From positions 1 to 64,000 of the forward strand of contig JAUWMT010000010.1 of the NCBI GenBank assembly GCA_030613025.1: a DNA stretch of 64,000 bases. Direction: 5' to 3'. This document shows positions 42,643-51,395 of this stretch, piece by piece (position 1 is the first letter of the stretch; each line of letters begins with the position of its first letter). The position numbers were made by a program, and so were the translations under genes. The notes beneath the pieces were generated by a model. The model made no database searches. It saw only the letters and a list, made by a program, of their open reading frames with translations, and had not been told where the DNA came from. Source of the stretch: Candidatus Cloacimonadota bacterium. Lineage in GTDB: Bacteria > Cloacimonadota > Cloacimonadia > JGIOTU-2.

Positions 42643-43715
42643 ACATGTTCCTTTGCTGCTCCTTTGAGATTGAGTAGTTTTTTGCCATGCTCAAACACCT
42701 GCTTGAAATTTTGTGGATGAAAAAGCAGATGTTTCTGTGTATAACAACTGCTCCAGCACCCATTACATGAAGTATATTCAACTAAGAGATTCTCATATTT
42801 TTTACTATCCACGATCTCATCGAGGTCTTGCTCAAGCAAATTTCCAATGGCATCACCTTTGCAAAGATGCACTTCGCCATTGTGCATAATAGTAAGGCGC
42901 GTTGCAGTTCGTTTGCCGTCCACAAAGGGACAGAAATCAGGGAAATCATTATTAATGATTCGGGGAATGCCCTCAATGAAGCTATTGAGATTGAGGATCG
43001 CAGGATTGTCTGTAAGGAATTCAATGATTCTCTGTAATGATTCCGCATCGGTGATCTTCATCTCATCATCTTCTTTTGTTGTGTCGAGGAGGGAGTGATA
43101 CAAACCGATCGTAACTTCCCAGCCAGCGTCTTTGCTGGCTTTTATTATTTCAGGAACCTGATCGAGATTTTTTGCACTGAGCACGCAATTTGCATAGGTA
43201 AAGGAAGATGAGCCAAGCTCCTTTTTGAGGGCTGTTATCTTTTTCATATTGCCAAGCACAGTATCAGCATGGTCTTTCACACCCCGAAGATAATCTCCGT
43301 TTCCACCAAGTCCATCCAGCGAAGTTTGAATGTTTATGCCTTTTTTCAAGCAGAATTCAATCACATCCTTGATCTTGTCAAAATCAAAATATAATCCGGA
43401 AACAAGGGATACAGAAATGGGAAATACCTTTTTTGCATGAGCGAGTATTTTTATTATATCCGGATGCAGAAGCGGTTCGCCACCGCTAATCATACCAACA
43501 AGACTTCCATATTTTTGAAGCTTCCGGGCAACCACTCGATATTCAGCATAATCCATGTATGGGGGACCTTCACGGTTTTCATGAATATTGCACTGCCTGC
43601 ACCGCTGGTTGCACAGGCGTGTTACTTTTATCTCGGTAACAGAGTTGATCGGTTTATTTTGAAGGAGGTGTTTCGTTGCTTTCGGAAGGGTTTTGAGCAG
43701 CGTTTTTTTTCTCAT
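42639..43715 (-). CDS. Radical SAM/SPASM-type protein
   Basis: This 358-residue radical SAM enzyme has the cluster motif CNQRCRQC (C-x3-C-x2-C type) near residue 36, SGGEPLLHPDI near residue 77, and the SAM-binding strand QTSLDGLGG. The C-terminal part has extra cysteines (HLCKGDAIGN, then TSCNGCWSSCYTQKH) that could hold a SPASM/twitch auxiliary cluster. The substrate is not evident. It overlaps the TPR gene by 62 bases if this start is right; a start closer to the motif is possible. It is co-transcribed with suhB. Confidence 0.82.
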   Translation of the reverse strand: MRKKTLLKTLPKATKHLLQNKPINSVTEIKVTRLCNQRCRQCNIHENREGPPYMDYAEYRVVARKLQKYGSLVGMISGGEPLLHPDIIKILAHAKKVFPISVSLVSGLYFDFDKIKDVIEFCLKKGINIQTSLDGLGGNGDYLRGVKDHADTVLGNMKKITALKKELGSSSFTYANCVLSAKNLDQVPEIIKASKDAGWEVTIGLYHSLLDTTKEDDEMKITDAESLQRIIEFLTDNPAILNLNSFIEGIPRIINNDFPDFCPFVDGKRTATRLTIMHNGEVHLCKGDAIGNLLEQDLDEIVDSKKYENLLVEYTSCNGCWSSCYTQKHLLFHPQNFKQVFEHGKKLLNLKGAAKEHV

Positions 43716-44913
43716 TGATTCTTTCTACATTCTTTTGAGCCAGTTCGAAATTGGGGTCCAATTCCAAAGCTTTTTCCAGGAGCACCAGCGCCTGTTCGAG
43801 CTGTCCGTCATTTTCATAAATAACAGCAAGATTGTTAAGTGTTTTCTTTTCCTCTTTTTGTTCGAGGATCTCCTCATAAAGCTCGCGGGATTTTTCCATA
43901 TTTCCTTCTGCCTGAAATAGGAATGCATAATTATATTTTGCTTCAGTGAATTCCGGTGCTAACTCCATGGCATTGAAAAAATGTTCTTTTGCCTTCTCGA
44001 CCTTTCCTTTTGTTGAGTAATAAATTCCGAAATAATAGTGCAGATCCGCTGAGTCAGGAAAAACTTGCATGTATTTCTTCAGGTCATTATTAGCTTTGTC
44101 AAAATGCTGCTGGGCGTAGTTATAGGCAATTCGCTGGATAAATTCATTTTCTGATAGAACCATACCCGATTCACCGAACACCTTTTCTTTGATAAACCAC
44201 TGAGCATTAATATTTTTTAGTACAATTGAGAGCGAATATTTTCCATTTATTTCAAATTCCACAATTGCCTGATCCTGTTCTTTGCTGAGTGCAGAGCGGA
44301 TAAGATCGAATTCTTTGATGGACTTGAATGCCTTTATAGCAAGATTCCTTTTCAGATAATTTTGCTTGAAATCCTCATTTTTATATACCTCATGATGAAT
44401 TAGAAGCGGAAGCGTTTCTTCATGATCATAGTTGGTGACCAGTTCCATAAATCGGTTTGCAACATCTTCATGAGATTTATTGGTTTTTTCTTTATGAGGA
44501 ATTCCAAGCTGTTCACGAACATAATTATAAGAGAGTGCCCCCTTTAATGCCTGTTCATGCTTCTTCAGAAAGGAATCGATCTTCTTTTTCCCCGCTTCAG
44601 TTTCAGTATAGGATTTGGGGGTTTTGTTTTCAAAAATCGGATTCTCGATCTTGAGCCATTTCTTAAGATGGAGATCGAGAAGTCCCTGTTGTTCTGCAAC
44701 GGATTCGGAGTAGTTGTTCAAGTGAAGTGAGTCTTTATCATGAGTGCTTCTGAGAACGAATTTACAGTCCTTTGGACACTCCAATTTGATGCGGATCTCA
44801 TTACAGCAGTGAAAGCAAATTTGCCGTTGAGTTTTGGGACATTTGCGTGTGGCTTTGTGCTTATTGCAGACCTGGCAGCGTTTGGGCTGGAAAATTCCAA
44901 AATAGGTTTTCAT
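43654..44913 (-). CDS. Zinc-ribbon plus TPR protein
   Basis: The 419-residue protein has a cysteine-rich N-terminus (CQVCNKHKATRKC, ICFHCCNEIR, CPKDCKF; residues 13-55) likely to bind zinc, in the manner of B-box or MYND fingers. A mixed middle region follows, with about four TPR units from residue 290 (YYFGIYYSTKGKVEKAKEHF, YAFLFQAEGNMEKSRELYEE, LAVIYENDGQLEQALVLLEK). It ends in a polar tail. This points to a protein-binding scaffold in the cytosol. It is the likely partner of the adjoining radical SAM protein, which shares its transcript. Confidence 0.75.
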   Translation of the reverse strand: MKTYFGIFQPKRCQVCNKHKATRKCPKTQRQICFHCCNEIRIKLECPKDCKFVLRSTHDKDSLHLNNYSESVAEQQGLLDLHLKKWLKIENPIFENKTPKSYTETEAGKKKIDSFLKKHEQALKGALSYNYVREQLGIPHKEKTNKSHEDVANRFMELVTNYDHEETLPLLIHHEVYKNEDFKQNYLKRNLAIKAFKSIKEFDLIRSALSKEQDQAIVEFEINGKYSLSIVLKNINAQWFIKEKVFGESGMVLSENEFIQRIAYNYAQQHFDKANNDLKKYMQVFPDSADLHYYFGIYYSTKGKVEKAKEHFFNAMELAPEFTEAKYNYAFLFQAEGNMEKSRELYEEILEQKEEKKTLNNLAVIYENDGQLEQALVLLEKALELDPNFELAQKNVERINEKKNAAQNPSESNETPPSK

Positions 44914-44928
44914 AAAATATCTTTCTTG

Positions 44929-45705
44929 TTAAAAGGTGTATGTTTCCGGATTTGGTGGAACAGATTGTTTGAATTGGTTTCTGTTAACAATGGAAATGAT
45001 GTGCTGGACTTGTTCTTGTTTAAATCCCTGTGATAGCAATTCTTTAATCGACGCCATTTCTTCATAAAGAGCATACAGAATTTCATCAGCATCAGGGTAG
45101 GAAAGCCCAAGCTCTACTTCATCGGTTTGACCTTCCCACAGATCGGCGGTAGGGGTTTTATTTATGATGTTCTCGGGAACTCCCATTATTTTTGCGAGTT
45201 TCCAGACTTCAGTTTTATAAAGACATCCGAGGGGTTCAAGTGCGCATGCACCATCACCGAATTGCGTCACATAGCCAAGATAGAGTTCGGTTTTATTACT
45301 TGTTCCAAGAACCAGTGCATGTTCCTTCGCGGCGAGATCGTAGAGAGTGCACATCCGAGCGCGCGCCTTCATATTTCCTTTGCGAAGCCGGTCAGCATTC
45401 GGCTCATAGTCATCAAAATAAGCATCGACCATCGTGGTTATGTCACGAATATTGTATTTAATTCTCAGTGTTTCTGCAATTAGTTTTCCATCATCGAAGC
45501 TATCTTTACTACTTGTCTTATAGGGCATGAGTACGCCGATGACATTCTCTTTGCCAAGCGCTTCAACTGCCAGATAAGCCACCAAAGATGAATCAACTCC
45601 GCCTGAAAGCCCGATGATACCTTTGGAAAAACCTGCGTTTTTGAAATAGGTTTTGATGAAGTTAATGATTTTTGTTTTTTCTAAATTTAAATTAGATTTT
45701 CTCAT
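44929..45705 (-). CDS. nadE: NH3-dependent NAD+ synthetase
   Basis: NadE amidates nicotinate adenine dinucleotide to NAD+ using ATP. The 258-residue length lacks the N-terminal glutaminase domain. The PP-loop GLSGGVDSSLVAYLAVEALG is near residue 33, MKARARMCTLYDLAAKEHALVLGTSNKTELYLGYVTQFGDGACALEPLG near residue 130, and KTPTADLWEGQTDEVELGLSY near residue 190. All sites are conserved. Last-step enzyme, cytosolic. Confidence 0.95.
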   Translation of the reverse strand: MRKSNLNLEKTKIINFIKTYFKNAGFSKGIIGLSGGVDSSLVAYLAVEALGKENVIGVLMPYKTSSKDSFDDGKLIAETLRIKYNIRDITTMVDAYFDDYEPNADRLRKGNMKARARMCTLYDLAAKEHALVLGTSNKTELYLGYVTQFGDGACALEPLGCLYKTEVWKLAKIMGVPENIINKTPTADLWEGQTDEVELGLSYPDADEILYALYEEMASIKELLSQGFKQEQVQHIISIVNRNQFKQSVPPNPETYTF

Positions 45706-45711
45706 AATTAA

Positions 45712-45906
45712 TTAAGAATCATTTTCGACAGTTGTTAAATCTTTTTCACAATATGCCCATTCTTTCGGATTAAAAATTTTACCATCTGAATAGGAATCAT
45801 CAATAAACTCAGTTACAGCCCAAAGCCAATATTTTTTATTATCTTTAGTGGTGATTTCTTTGGGCTCTAGAAATGCCCCTGTTGTAAATATAATCGAATT
45901 TTTCAT
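45712..45906 (-). CDS. Small unrecognised protein beside the nuclease-like gene
   Basis: A 64-residue frame starts at ATG 45904-45906 (AAAGGT box 7 bases upstream). An in-frame extension to 45978 is open but overlaps the upstream gene and has no better signals. It encodes a small, acidic, aromatic protein (KKYWLWAVTEFIDDSYSDG, then IFNPKEWAYCEKDLT). I do not recognise it. It is AT-rich like the nuclease-like gene just upstream, and 4 bases separate them, so it may be its partner or immunity factor. That is speculation. Confidence 0.5.
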   Translation of the reverse strand: MKNSIIFTTGAFLEPKEITTKDNKKYWLWAVTEFIDDSYSDGKIFNPKEWAYCEKDLTTVENDS

Positions 45907-45910
45907 ACTA

Positions 45911-46873
45911 TTACCTTTTATCTTGCAAAAAATTATTTTGGATTTTATTAAATTCTTTAACGCTTCTAAAAAAATCATCTAGTTCTGAGTAATCTTTAAA
46001 AATATATGAGTCTTTAATTTTATGAAAGGGCGTTTTTTTTATTTCTTTTTCGTACTTTTTTCTATTACTACTATTGGCAATTATATACATTTTAATTTTT
46101 AATTTATGAACTTGAAAAAGCCTTAAAAGCCCTTTTGTAATATCGGTTGAATGCTCAACTTCAAAAGCATGTGTAGGGAATCCCTCTTCATCAAACCATA
46201 TGACGTCGATATATTTTATAGTATCGATTTGTTTCGGAGGAATATAGTCCTCAGGAATAACTGTTTCTGTACATAGATCTCCTAATAAACCATAAATGCT
46301 GTTCTTTGATCTATCAGGTGTGTAAGTTCTATAATTTAGATAACTCCCTATTAATAAAAGCTTTGCTTGAATATCACTATGAGTGAACTCTCTATCATTC
46401 TCAACCTCAATATTAATAATTTTACTTATTTGTTTGAGTCTCTCTAGATTTTTTGTATATCCTGGATAATGTATCTCACATATTTTATTTAGATAAAGGT
46501 CTTCTATCTCTTCTATATACATCCCGTCTTCGGTTAATACTGTATGAAATTGATAGCCCTTAGATTTTGTTTCGGGTAAATTATATAAGTCTTTTATTAA
46601 TATTGATAACGGACCTGCACATACATCAATTTTTGATCGATATTTTTTTGCTATTATAATTACTCCATCTCTCTTCAAATTTTTCAGCGTTTCAACAATG
46701 TTTTTACTTATCCCATGCCAATTTTCTCTTCCGCCGAAGATTAAATATATCATTCCACTTTCATCTTTGTAGAGTTTTTTAGAGGGTTTTATTTGTACTA
46801 ATTTCGTTTTTTGAATTTTTTCTAATTCATGTAAAATTATTTTTCTGTCTTCGGTATTAAATTTATTCACCAT
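45911..46873 (-). CDS. Possible PD-(D/E)XK-type nuclease (restriction endonuclease-like)
   Basis: A 320-residue cytosolic protein without clear full-length match in my knowledge. The C-terminal part reads DTIKYIDVIWFDEEGFPTHAFEVEHSTDITKGLLRLFQVHKLKIKMYII (residues 215-270, quoted in pieces: IDVIWFDEEG, AFEVEHSTDI, GLLRLFQV). The D...E-x-E arrangement followed by a 'GLLRL' helix matches the PD-(D/E)XK-like core of a restriction-type family. The gene is more AT-rich than the neighbouring housekeeping genes. The ATG follows the HAD gene stop directly and uses AAGGGAG inside that gene as ribosome site. It may be a defence gene placed in a core operon. Confidence 0.55.
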   Translation of the reverse strand: MVNKFNTEDRKIILHELEKIQKTKLVQIKPSKKLYKDESGMIYLIFGGRENWHGISKNIVETLKNLKRDGVIIIAKKYRSKIDVCAGPLSILIKDLYNLPETKSKGYQFHTVLTEDGMYIEEIEDLYLNKICEIHYPGYTKNLERLKQISKIINIEVENDREFTHSDIQAKLLLIGSYLNYRTYTPDRSKNSIYGLLGDLCTETVIPEDYIPPKQIDTIKYIDVIWFDEEGFPTHAFEVEHSTDITKGLLRLFQVHKLKIKMYIIANSSNRKKYEKEIKKTPFHKIKDSYIFKDYSELDDFFRSVKEFNKIQNNFLQDKR

Positions 46874-47677
46874 TCATTTACTCCCTTCGCCTGAACGAAT
46901 TCTATGTAATTCCTTCACCTTAATATTATCAATCGACTGCACAACAAAATCGGCAAAGGGTTCAAGAAGCTCGGCACCATCCTTACCGGAAAGCACTCCG
47001 ATGGAAAGTCCACATCCTGCATTCTTTGCCATCTCCATATCCAGTGTGCTGTCACCCACAACCGCAGTATGTTCGGGTTTGATTTTCAGTATTTCACATA
47101 CATAATGAACCATATCGGGAGCGGGTTTGTCATTGGAGATGCTGTCTGCACCGGAAATTGCATGAACCTGATCGAGCACATCAAAAGCTTCCAGGATTTT
47201 TTCGCATCGTACTGCTAGGTCGGAGGTTGCGACTGCGATTTTGATGTTGTGTTCCAACGCATCTTCAAACAATCCCCTGATATCTCCAAGCGGACTTGCT
47301 ATCTTTCTCAGGTCAACAATGCTGTCCACTTCTCCAAAAATGCGGTGTGTTGTATCGTGAGCTTCATCCTGTTTCAATCCAAACTCTATGAGTTTATGTA
47401 TTACTTTTTTTTCTGTTGTCGGTCGTGAGTCTGTCAGGATCGCAACATCGAGAATATTTGTTGAATAAGGGTCTGCACCCATTGCACGGATGATGTCATC
47501 TACTTTTTCTGTGGGAAGTTCGAAATGTTCTCCAAGCAGACGAGCCCGTTGTTTGATGATCTTTATCCACATATTCAGATCGGAAAGAGTGCCGTCCTTG
47601 TCAAAAATAATTAGCTTTATTTGAGCCGGATCAATATATACAATGCCATTTTGTTTCTTTGCAGCTTTATGCTTCAT
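46874..47677 (-). CDS. HAD-superfamily phosphatase
   Basis: A 267-residue HAD hydrolase. Motif I is KLIIFDKDGTLSDLNMW near residue 17. Motif II is around VATSDLAVRCEK. The final motif is VVGDSTLDMEMAKNAGCGLSIGVLSG near residue 215. The layout with an alpha-helical cap is that of phosphoglycolate-phosphatase-like enzymes. Substrate unknown. It overlaps the upstream gene's last base, and its stop is used as spacing for the nuclease-like gene. Confidence 0.85.
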   Translation of the reverse strand: MKHKAAKKQNGIVYIDPAQIKLIIFDKDGTLSDLNMWIKIIKQRARLLGEHFELPTEKVDDIIRAMGADPYSTNILDVAILTDSRPTTEKKVIHKLIEFGLKQDEAHDTTHRIFGEVDSIVDLRKIASPLGDIRGLFEDALEHNIKIAVATSDLAVRCEKILEAFDVLDQVHAISGADSISNDKPAPDMVHYVCEILKIKPEHTAVVGDSTLDMEMAKNAGCGLSIGVLSGKDGAELLEPFADFVVQSIDNIKVKELHRIRSGEGSK

Positions 47678-48165
47678 TATATCCTTTCTATCGCCTGAAG
47701 AACGTCCATCAGCGTGATCTCATCAAGTTTTCTGTTCTTGCCGATCATGCTTGCGAGAAGGGAGAAGAATTGCTCGACTGTCACATCCGCATATTTGTCC
47801 ATGATCAGGTATGAAATGTCGGTGCTGCTCTTTTTGAGAATATCATCCAGTTGAGGTTTTTCGTTTTTCTCTTTAGGTTCCTTGGATTTTTTATCTGCCG
47901 GTGTTTCGGTCTTTTCCTTCTCTTCTTTTGAGATATTGAACACATCTTTTTCATCATCGCTCATGACAAAGGAGCCGATCTCATCATGTGCTTTTCTTGT
48001 TTTTGAGGTGATAATATCTTCGAGATATGTGATCTTTTTCTCGTAGAATTCATCTGTCTTTTTTTCATTTAGCTTTTTATACATGATGAGCGCCATGGCG
48101 TAGTTTCCCTGCTCTTCATACATCTTTGCAAGGGTTGGGGAGGCAACAACTTCCTGAAATTCCAT
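47677..48165 (-). CDS. Small TPR-like protein with charged linker
   Basis: A 162-residue protein. Residues 5-40 look like one TPR (SPTLAKMYEEQGNYAMALIMYKKL). A disordered, lysine/glutamate-rich linker (residues 75-115) follows, then a helical C-terminus (DISYLIMDKYADVTVEQFFSLLASMIG). The design resembles adaptor proteins. No enzymatic motif. It is translationally packed between HhH2 and the HAD gene. Confidence 0.6.
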   Translation of the reverse strand: MEFQEVVASPTLAKMYEEQGNYAMALIMYKKLNEKKTDEFYEKKITYLEDIITSKTRKAHDEIGSFVMSDDEKDVFNISKEEKEKTETPADKKSKEPKEKNEKPQLDDILKKSSTDISYLIMDKYADVTVEQFFSLLASMIGKNRKLDEITLMDVLQAIERI

Positions 48166-48795
48166 TTAAACCTCGATACTATTTTTTATCTTATCGAAGG
48201 TGCCCTGTCCGATACCTTTCACGTTCATGATTTCTTCGATAGTTTCAAATGAGCCAATCTCGTTTCTGTAGTCAATAATTGCTTGTGCTTTTTTCTGACC
48301 GATCCCATACAGATTCTGAAGTTGGTCAACTGAAGCGGTGTTGATATTTATCTTTTCAGTCATTCCTGTAGTAAGCGGAGTGTCCGACGTTGGTGTTTCT
48401 TCTGCAACGAAGGCATACACTTCTGCAGAATCTCCGATCATTTCAAGATAGGGAAGGAGCTTTGCCAGCGTTTTTATGCCGATCCCTTTAATATTTGTAA
48501 GTTCTATCAAAGACTTGAATTCTCCATTTTTTTCACGATAATCAACAATTGCTTGAGATTTTACAGGACCAATTCCTGGAAGTTTTGATAAAGTTTCAAT
48601 ATCTGCTTTGTTAATATCAATTTTTTCAATCTTTTCTGTTCCTTTTTCAACTTTCTCTACACCTTCTTGAAAATCTTCTTTCTTTTGTGAAGTTTGCCTT
48701 AAATTGTTACCTATAATTAGTACAATTACAACTACAACAATTAAAACCAAGATAATAATGGTTCCTTTTGAATTTTTGTTTATTTTCTTATTCAT
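48166..48795 (-). CDS. Membrane-anchored double-HhH protein (ComEA-like), copy 2
   Basis: The ATG at 48793-48795, with AAAGGAGA 6 bases upstream, is clearly better than an upstream open start at 48864. The 209-residue product has a short basic head, one membrane helix (TIIILVLIVVVVIVLIIGN) and two helix-hairpin-helix pairs. The first is DINKADIETLSKLPGIGPVKSQAIVDYR; the second is NINTASVDQLQNLYGIGQKKAQAIIDYR. ComEA-type HhH proteins bind DNA non-specifically in uptake and elsewhere. This is a tandem paralog of the next upstream gene. Confidence 0.85.
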   Translation of the reverse strand: MNKKINKNSKGTIIILVLIVVVVIVLIIGNNLRQTSQKKEDFQEGVEKVEKGTEKIEKIDINKADIETLSKLPGIGPVKSQAIVDYREKNGEFKSLIELTNIKGIGIKTLAKLLPYLEMIGDSAEVYAFVAEETPTSDTPLTTGMTEKININTASVDQLQNLYGIGQKKAQAIIDYRNEIGSFETIEEIMNVKGIGQGTFDKIKNSIEV

Positions 48796-49492
48796 TTTTT
48801 GTCTCCTTTGATTTTTTGATTTTAATGCTATCCTGAATAATTTCTTTAGTTTCAATACTTTCATTTATATCTTTATTATATACTTTAATTTTTCCCTTTA
48901 TTTTTTGATAAATGCTTTCCCCAATTCCTTTCACATTTTTTATCTCTTCGATAGATTTAAAAGGACCATTAGTTTGGCGATATTCAATTATTGCATTTGC
49001 CTTACCTTCACCAACACCAGTCAAAGACATCAAGTGAGATTTGGGCGCAGAATTAATATTTATCTTTCCAAGAATTTGTTTTGATTCTTCTACGGTCAGG
49101 AAAGCTTGTATTTCTGCAGAATCTCCGATCATTTCAAGAAAGGGAAGGAGCTTTGCCAGCGTTTTTTTGCCGATGCCTTTTATGTTTACCAGCTCGATAA
49201 GAGAAGAAAGAGATTCCTGCCGGGTTCTGTATTCAAAAATGGCTTGTGCTTTTGCAGGTCCGATGCCCGGCAATTCTGCAAGTGTTTCAATATCGGCAAT
49301 GTTGATGTTGATCGACATGGGCTCATGGGATTTTTCCACAACCTTTTTTATGCTGTCTTGAACTGTGCTGGTGGAATCTGCATCAAGAACGGAAGAAATG
49401 TTTTTTACGTTGAGAACGACCAGTCCAATAACAAGGAACACAACAATAAAAATAATAATGTTCCGCTCGTCAGGGGTGAAATACTTATTCAT
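48788..49492 (-). CDS. Membrane-anchored double-HhH protein (ComEA-like), copy 1
   Basis: 234 residues: a membrane segment (IIIFIVVFLVIGLVVLNV) near the N-terminus, then two HhH pairs (NINIADIETLAELPGIGPAKAQAIFEYR, residues 57-84; KININSAPKSHLMSLTGVGEGKANAIIEYR, around 140-170). The linking segment TLAKLLPFLEMIGDSAEIQAF is shared with the downstream paralog. Its end overlaps that paralog's start by 8 bases. The start is next to the M28 peptidase end. These proteins may help DNA uptake or handle extracellular DNA at the envelope. Confidence 0.85.
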   Translation of the reverse strand: MNKYFTPDERNIIIFIVVFLVIGLVVLNVKNISSVLDADSTSTVQDSIKKVVEKSHEPMSININIADIETLAELPGIGPAKAQAIFEYRTRQESLSSLIELVNIKGIGKKTLAKLLPFLEMIGDSAEIQAFLTVEESKQILGKININSAPKSHLMSLTGVGEGKANAIIEYRQTNGPFKSIEEIKNVKGIGESIYQKIKGKIKVYNKDINESIETKEIIQDSIKIKKSKETKNE

Positions 49493-50369
49493 AGATCAGA
49501 TGTATCAGGACAGTACCCACGTCTTGCAGACTTTTCGGACTGCATTTATCAGGCGTGTCCTCGATTGTATGCCAGTAAGGATAGTCCATATCGATGATGT
49601 CGATCGCTTCATAACCTGCTTCAAGAAAGGGATAATGGTCATCATAAATATAACTTGTCATTTTTGATGAAAAAGCATTTATGTTATTTTTCCTGGCAAT
49701 GTCCCATACTTTTTTCACCAGCGCAGGTGAAGAATTTTGTGAAAATGATTCTATCAAAATATCAAGATCAGCATCTCCGATCATATCTACAACTATAACG
49801 TACTCGGGTTTTTTTCCTGAATAGTGTTCGACAAAGTATTGTGATCCAAGGCACCAAGTTTCGTTAGTTCCGTAGGTTCCGGCATCTTCGGCATCAAAAA
49901 GGATAAGGTCGATACCATAGATCGGCGGTTCGTTTTTGTATAATATTTCAGCAAGATGAAGGAGTACTGCAACGCCGGATGCTGCGTCATTTGCGCCGAT
50001 AATGGGAATTTCGTGATTGGAAGTGTCTGCATCCCTATCAGCCCAGGGGCGCGTATCCCAGTGTGCTCCGATAAAGATCCGTCTTGGTCTGTTTGGGTAA
50101 TAGGATGCAATAATATTTGTGAATTGATACTCCTGTCCGCGTACTTCAGCGGAAAATTCCTGGGTTTGAACCGATGCACCATGCGTTCTCAAGAAATTTA
50201 CAAAATAGTCTTTGCATTGAGCGTGTCCTTCCGAACCTGGATTTCTGGGACCGAACTCGCATTGTGCTTCAAGGTATTCAAATGCTTTTGCTCCGTTGAA
50301 TTCCGGAATTGTATTCGAGCATCCAAATAGGAACAGCACACACACAAAAAACAAATTTATTTTTTTCAT
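49485..50369 (-). CDS. M28-family lipoprotein (glutaminyl cyclase-like peptidase)
   Basis: The 294-residue protein starts with a lipoprotein signal (FFVCVLFLFGC, lipobox LFGC). The metal site of M28/glutaminyl-peptide cyclotransferases is visible: IGAHWDTRPWAD (His), GANDAASGV (Asp), FDAEDAG (Glu), VVDMIGDAD (Asp) and YPYWHTIEDT (His). It is anchored in the envelope and processes peptides. It overlaps the HhH gene by 8 bases. Confidence 0.88.
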   Translation of the reverse strand: MKKINLFFVCVLFLFGCSNTIPEFNGAKAFEYLEAQCEFGPRNPGSEGHAQCKDYFVNFLRTHGASVQTQEFSAEVRGQEYQFTNIIASYYPNRPRRIFIGAHWDTRPWADRDADTSNHEIPIIGANDAASGVAVLLHLAEILYKNEPPIYGIDLILFDAEDAGTYGTNETWCLGSQYFVEHYSGKKPEYVIVVDMIGDADLDILIESFSQNSSPALVKKVWDIARKNNINAFSSKMTSYIYDDHYPFLEAGYEAIDIIDMDYPYWHTIEDTPDKCSPKSLQDVGTVLIHLIYE

Positions 50370-50536
50370 ATGCTATTCTCAGTATTATATGTTTGCACAA
50401 TTTTGAATTTCAGTCCGCATGTATTTGTCTGCGAACAGCCATAACAATGATCACTATCTTTAAATTCCATGTAATCCCTCTCAGGATTTTGATGTTTAAT
50501 ATATTTTATTTTATCAGATTATGTGTCAATTATTTT

Positions 50537-51352
50537 CTATTGGTGAAAATCCCTGGAATAGATAAGCTGAGTGAATTCTTCAGGAAGATCAGCGAGTGTG
50601 AAATCGTGAGGATAAAGCCGCAGGGGATTGATATCAATACCGCCACGGCGAGTATATTTACAGATCAATGCTGATTTTTTAGGTGATAAAACCTGCAGCA
50701 GGTCATAAAGAATTCTCTCGCAGCACTCTTCGTGATATTCATTATGCAATCTATATGAAACAATATATTTGAGTAAGGATTCGGGCTGGATCGTTTTGTT
50801 GTCCGCATGATAATACAGGTACACTGAACCCCAGTCCGGCTGGTTCGTAATGGGACAGTTTGATCTGAGCAAATGTGAGCAAAAATAAAATTCCTGTCCC
50901 GCAGAAGGGCTGGTTTCAAGCAAAGAGGGAGTCGGTTCATAATCTAAAATTTCATCCGGTTCAAGCTCATCCACACAGGTAAAGGTCGAGCTGTTTGAAA
51001 ATATATTTGTGAATGATGAATTCGTTTCATAAGAGAGCTGTAACATGTCGGTTCCCAGTAAGTATTCAAGATCGGTTTTGATGGTATAGAGCACTTCATC
51101 AAAGGAGGTAAAATGTAACATCGAAAAGGAGTTCAGATACAGTTTCAGAGATTTGCTTTCGACAATATTTGGTGAATCCGCATTGTACTCCATCGTGAGA
51201 ATCCCTGCTGTCGGCTTTCCGTTGTTGTGTAGAAAAGAGAATTCATAGGCGTTCCATATATCAGAGCCATGAAAAGGGATCGGCTCTTTCCAGCCAATAG
51301 CATTTCTTCCTTTTGAGCGAGGTATCGGCTTGAGGATGTTTGCATTATACAT
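50537..51352 (-). CDS. queF: NADPH-dependent 7-cyano-7-deazaguanine reductase
   Basis: QueF reduces preQ0 to preQ1 for queuosine in tRNA. The long, two-domain type is seen (271 residues). The N-terminal half has the ESKSLKLYLNSF motif near residue 65 and the C-terminal half carries the catalytic Cys in SNCPITNQPDWGSVYL near residue 180. Conserved end: the ERILYDLLQ region. The ATG at 51350-51352 overlaps the end of a broken S23 frame upstream. An AGGAA 10 bases ahead supports this start. Confidence 0.9.
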   Translation of the reverse strand: MYNANILKPIPRSKGRNAIGWKEPIPFHGSDIWNAYEFSFLHNNGKPTAGILTMEYNADSPNIVESKSLKLYLNSFSMLHFTSFDEVLYTIKTDLEYLLGTDMLQLSYETNSSFTNIFSNSSTFTCVDELEPDEILDYEPTPSLLETSPSAGQEFYFCSHLLRSNCPITNQPDWGSVYLYYHADNKTIQPESLLKYIVSYRLHNEYHEECCERILYDLLQVLSPKKSALICKYTRRGGIDINPLRLYPHDFTLADLPEEFTQLIYSRDFHQ

Positions 51353-51395
51353 GAAAGATTCGGTTCCTTTTATTTATAAGTGGGTCGATATACTT

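Noticed and set aside
49041-50330. Plus-strand frames over the HhH and M28 genes
   Set aside because: They are shadows; the minus-strand genes have ribosome sites, signal or membrane segments and intact motifs.
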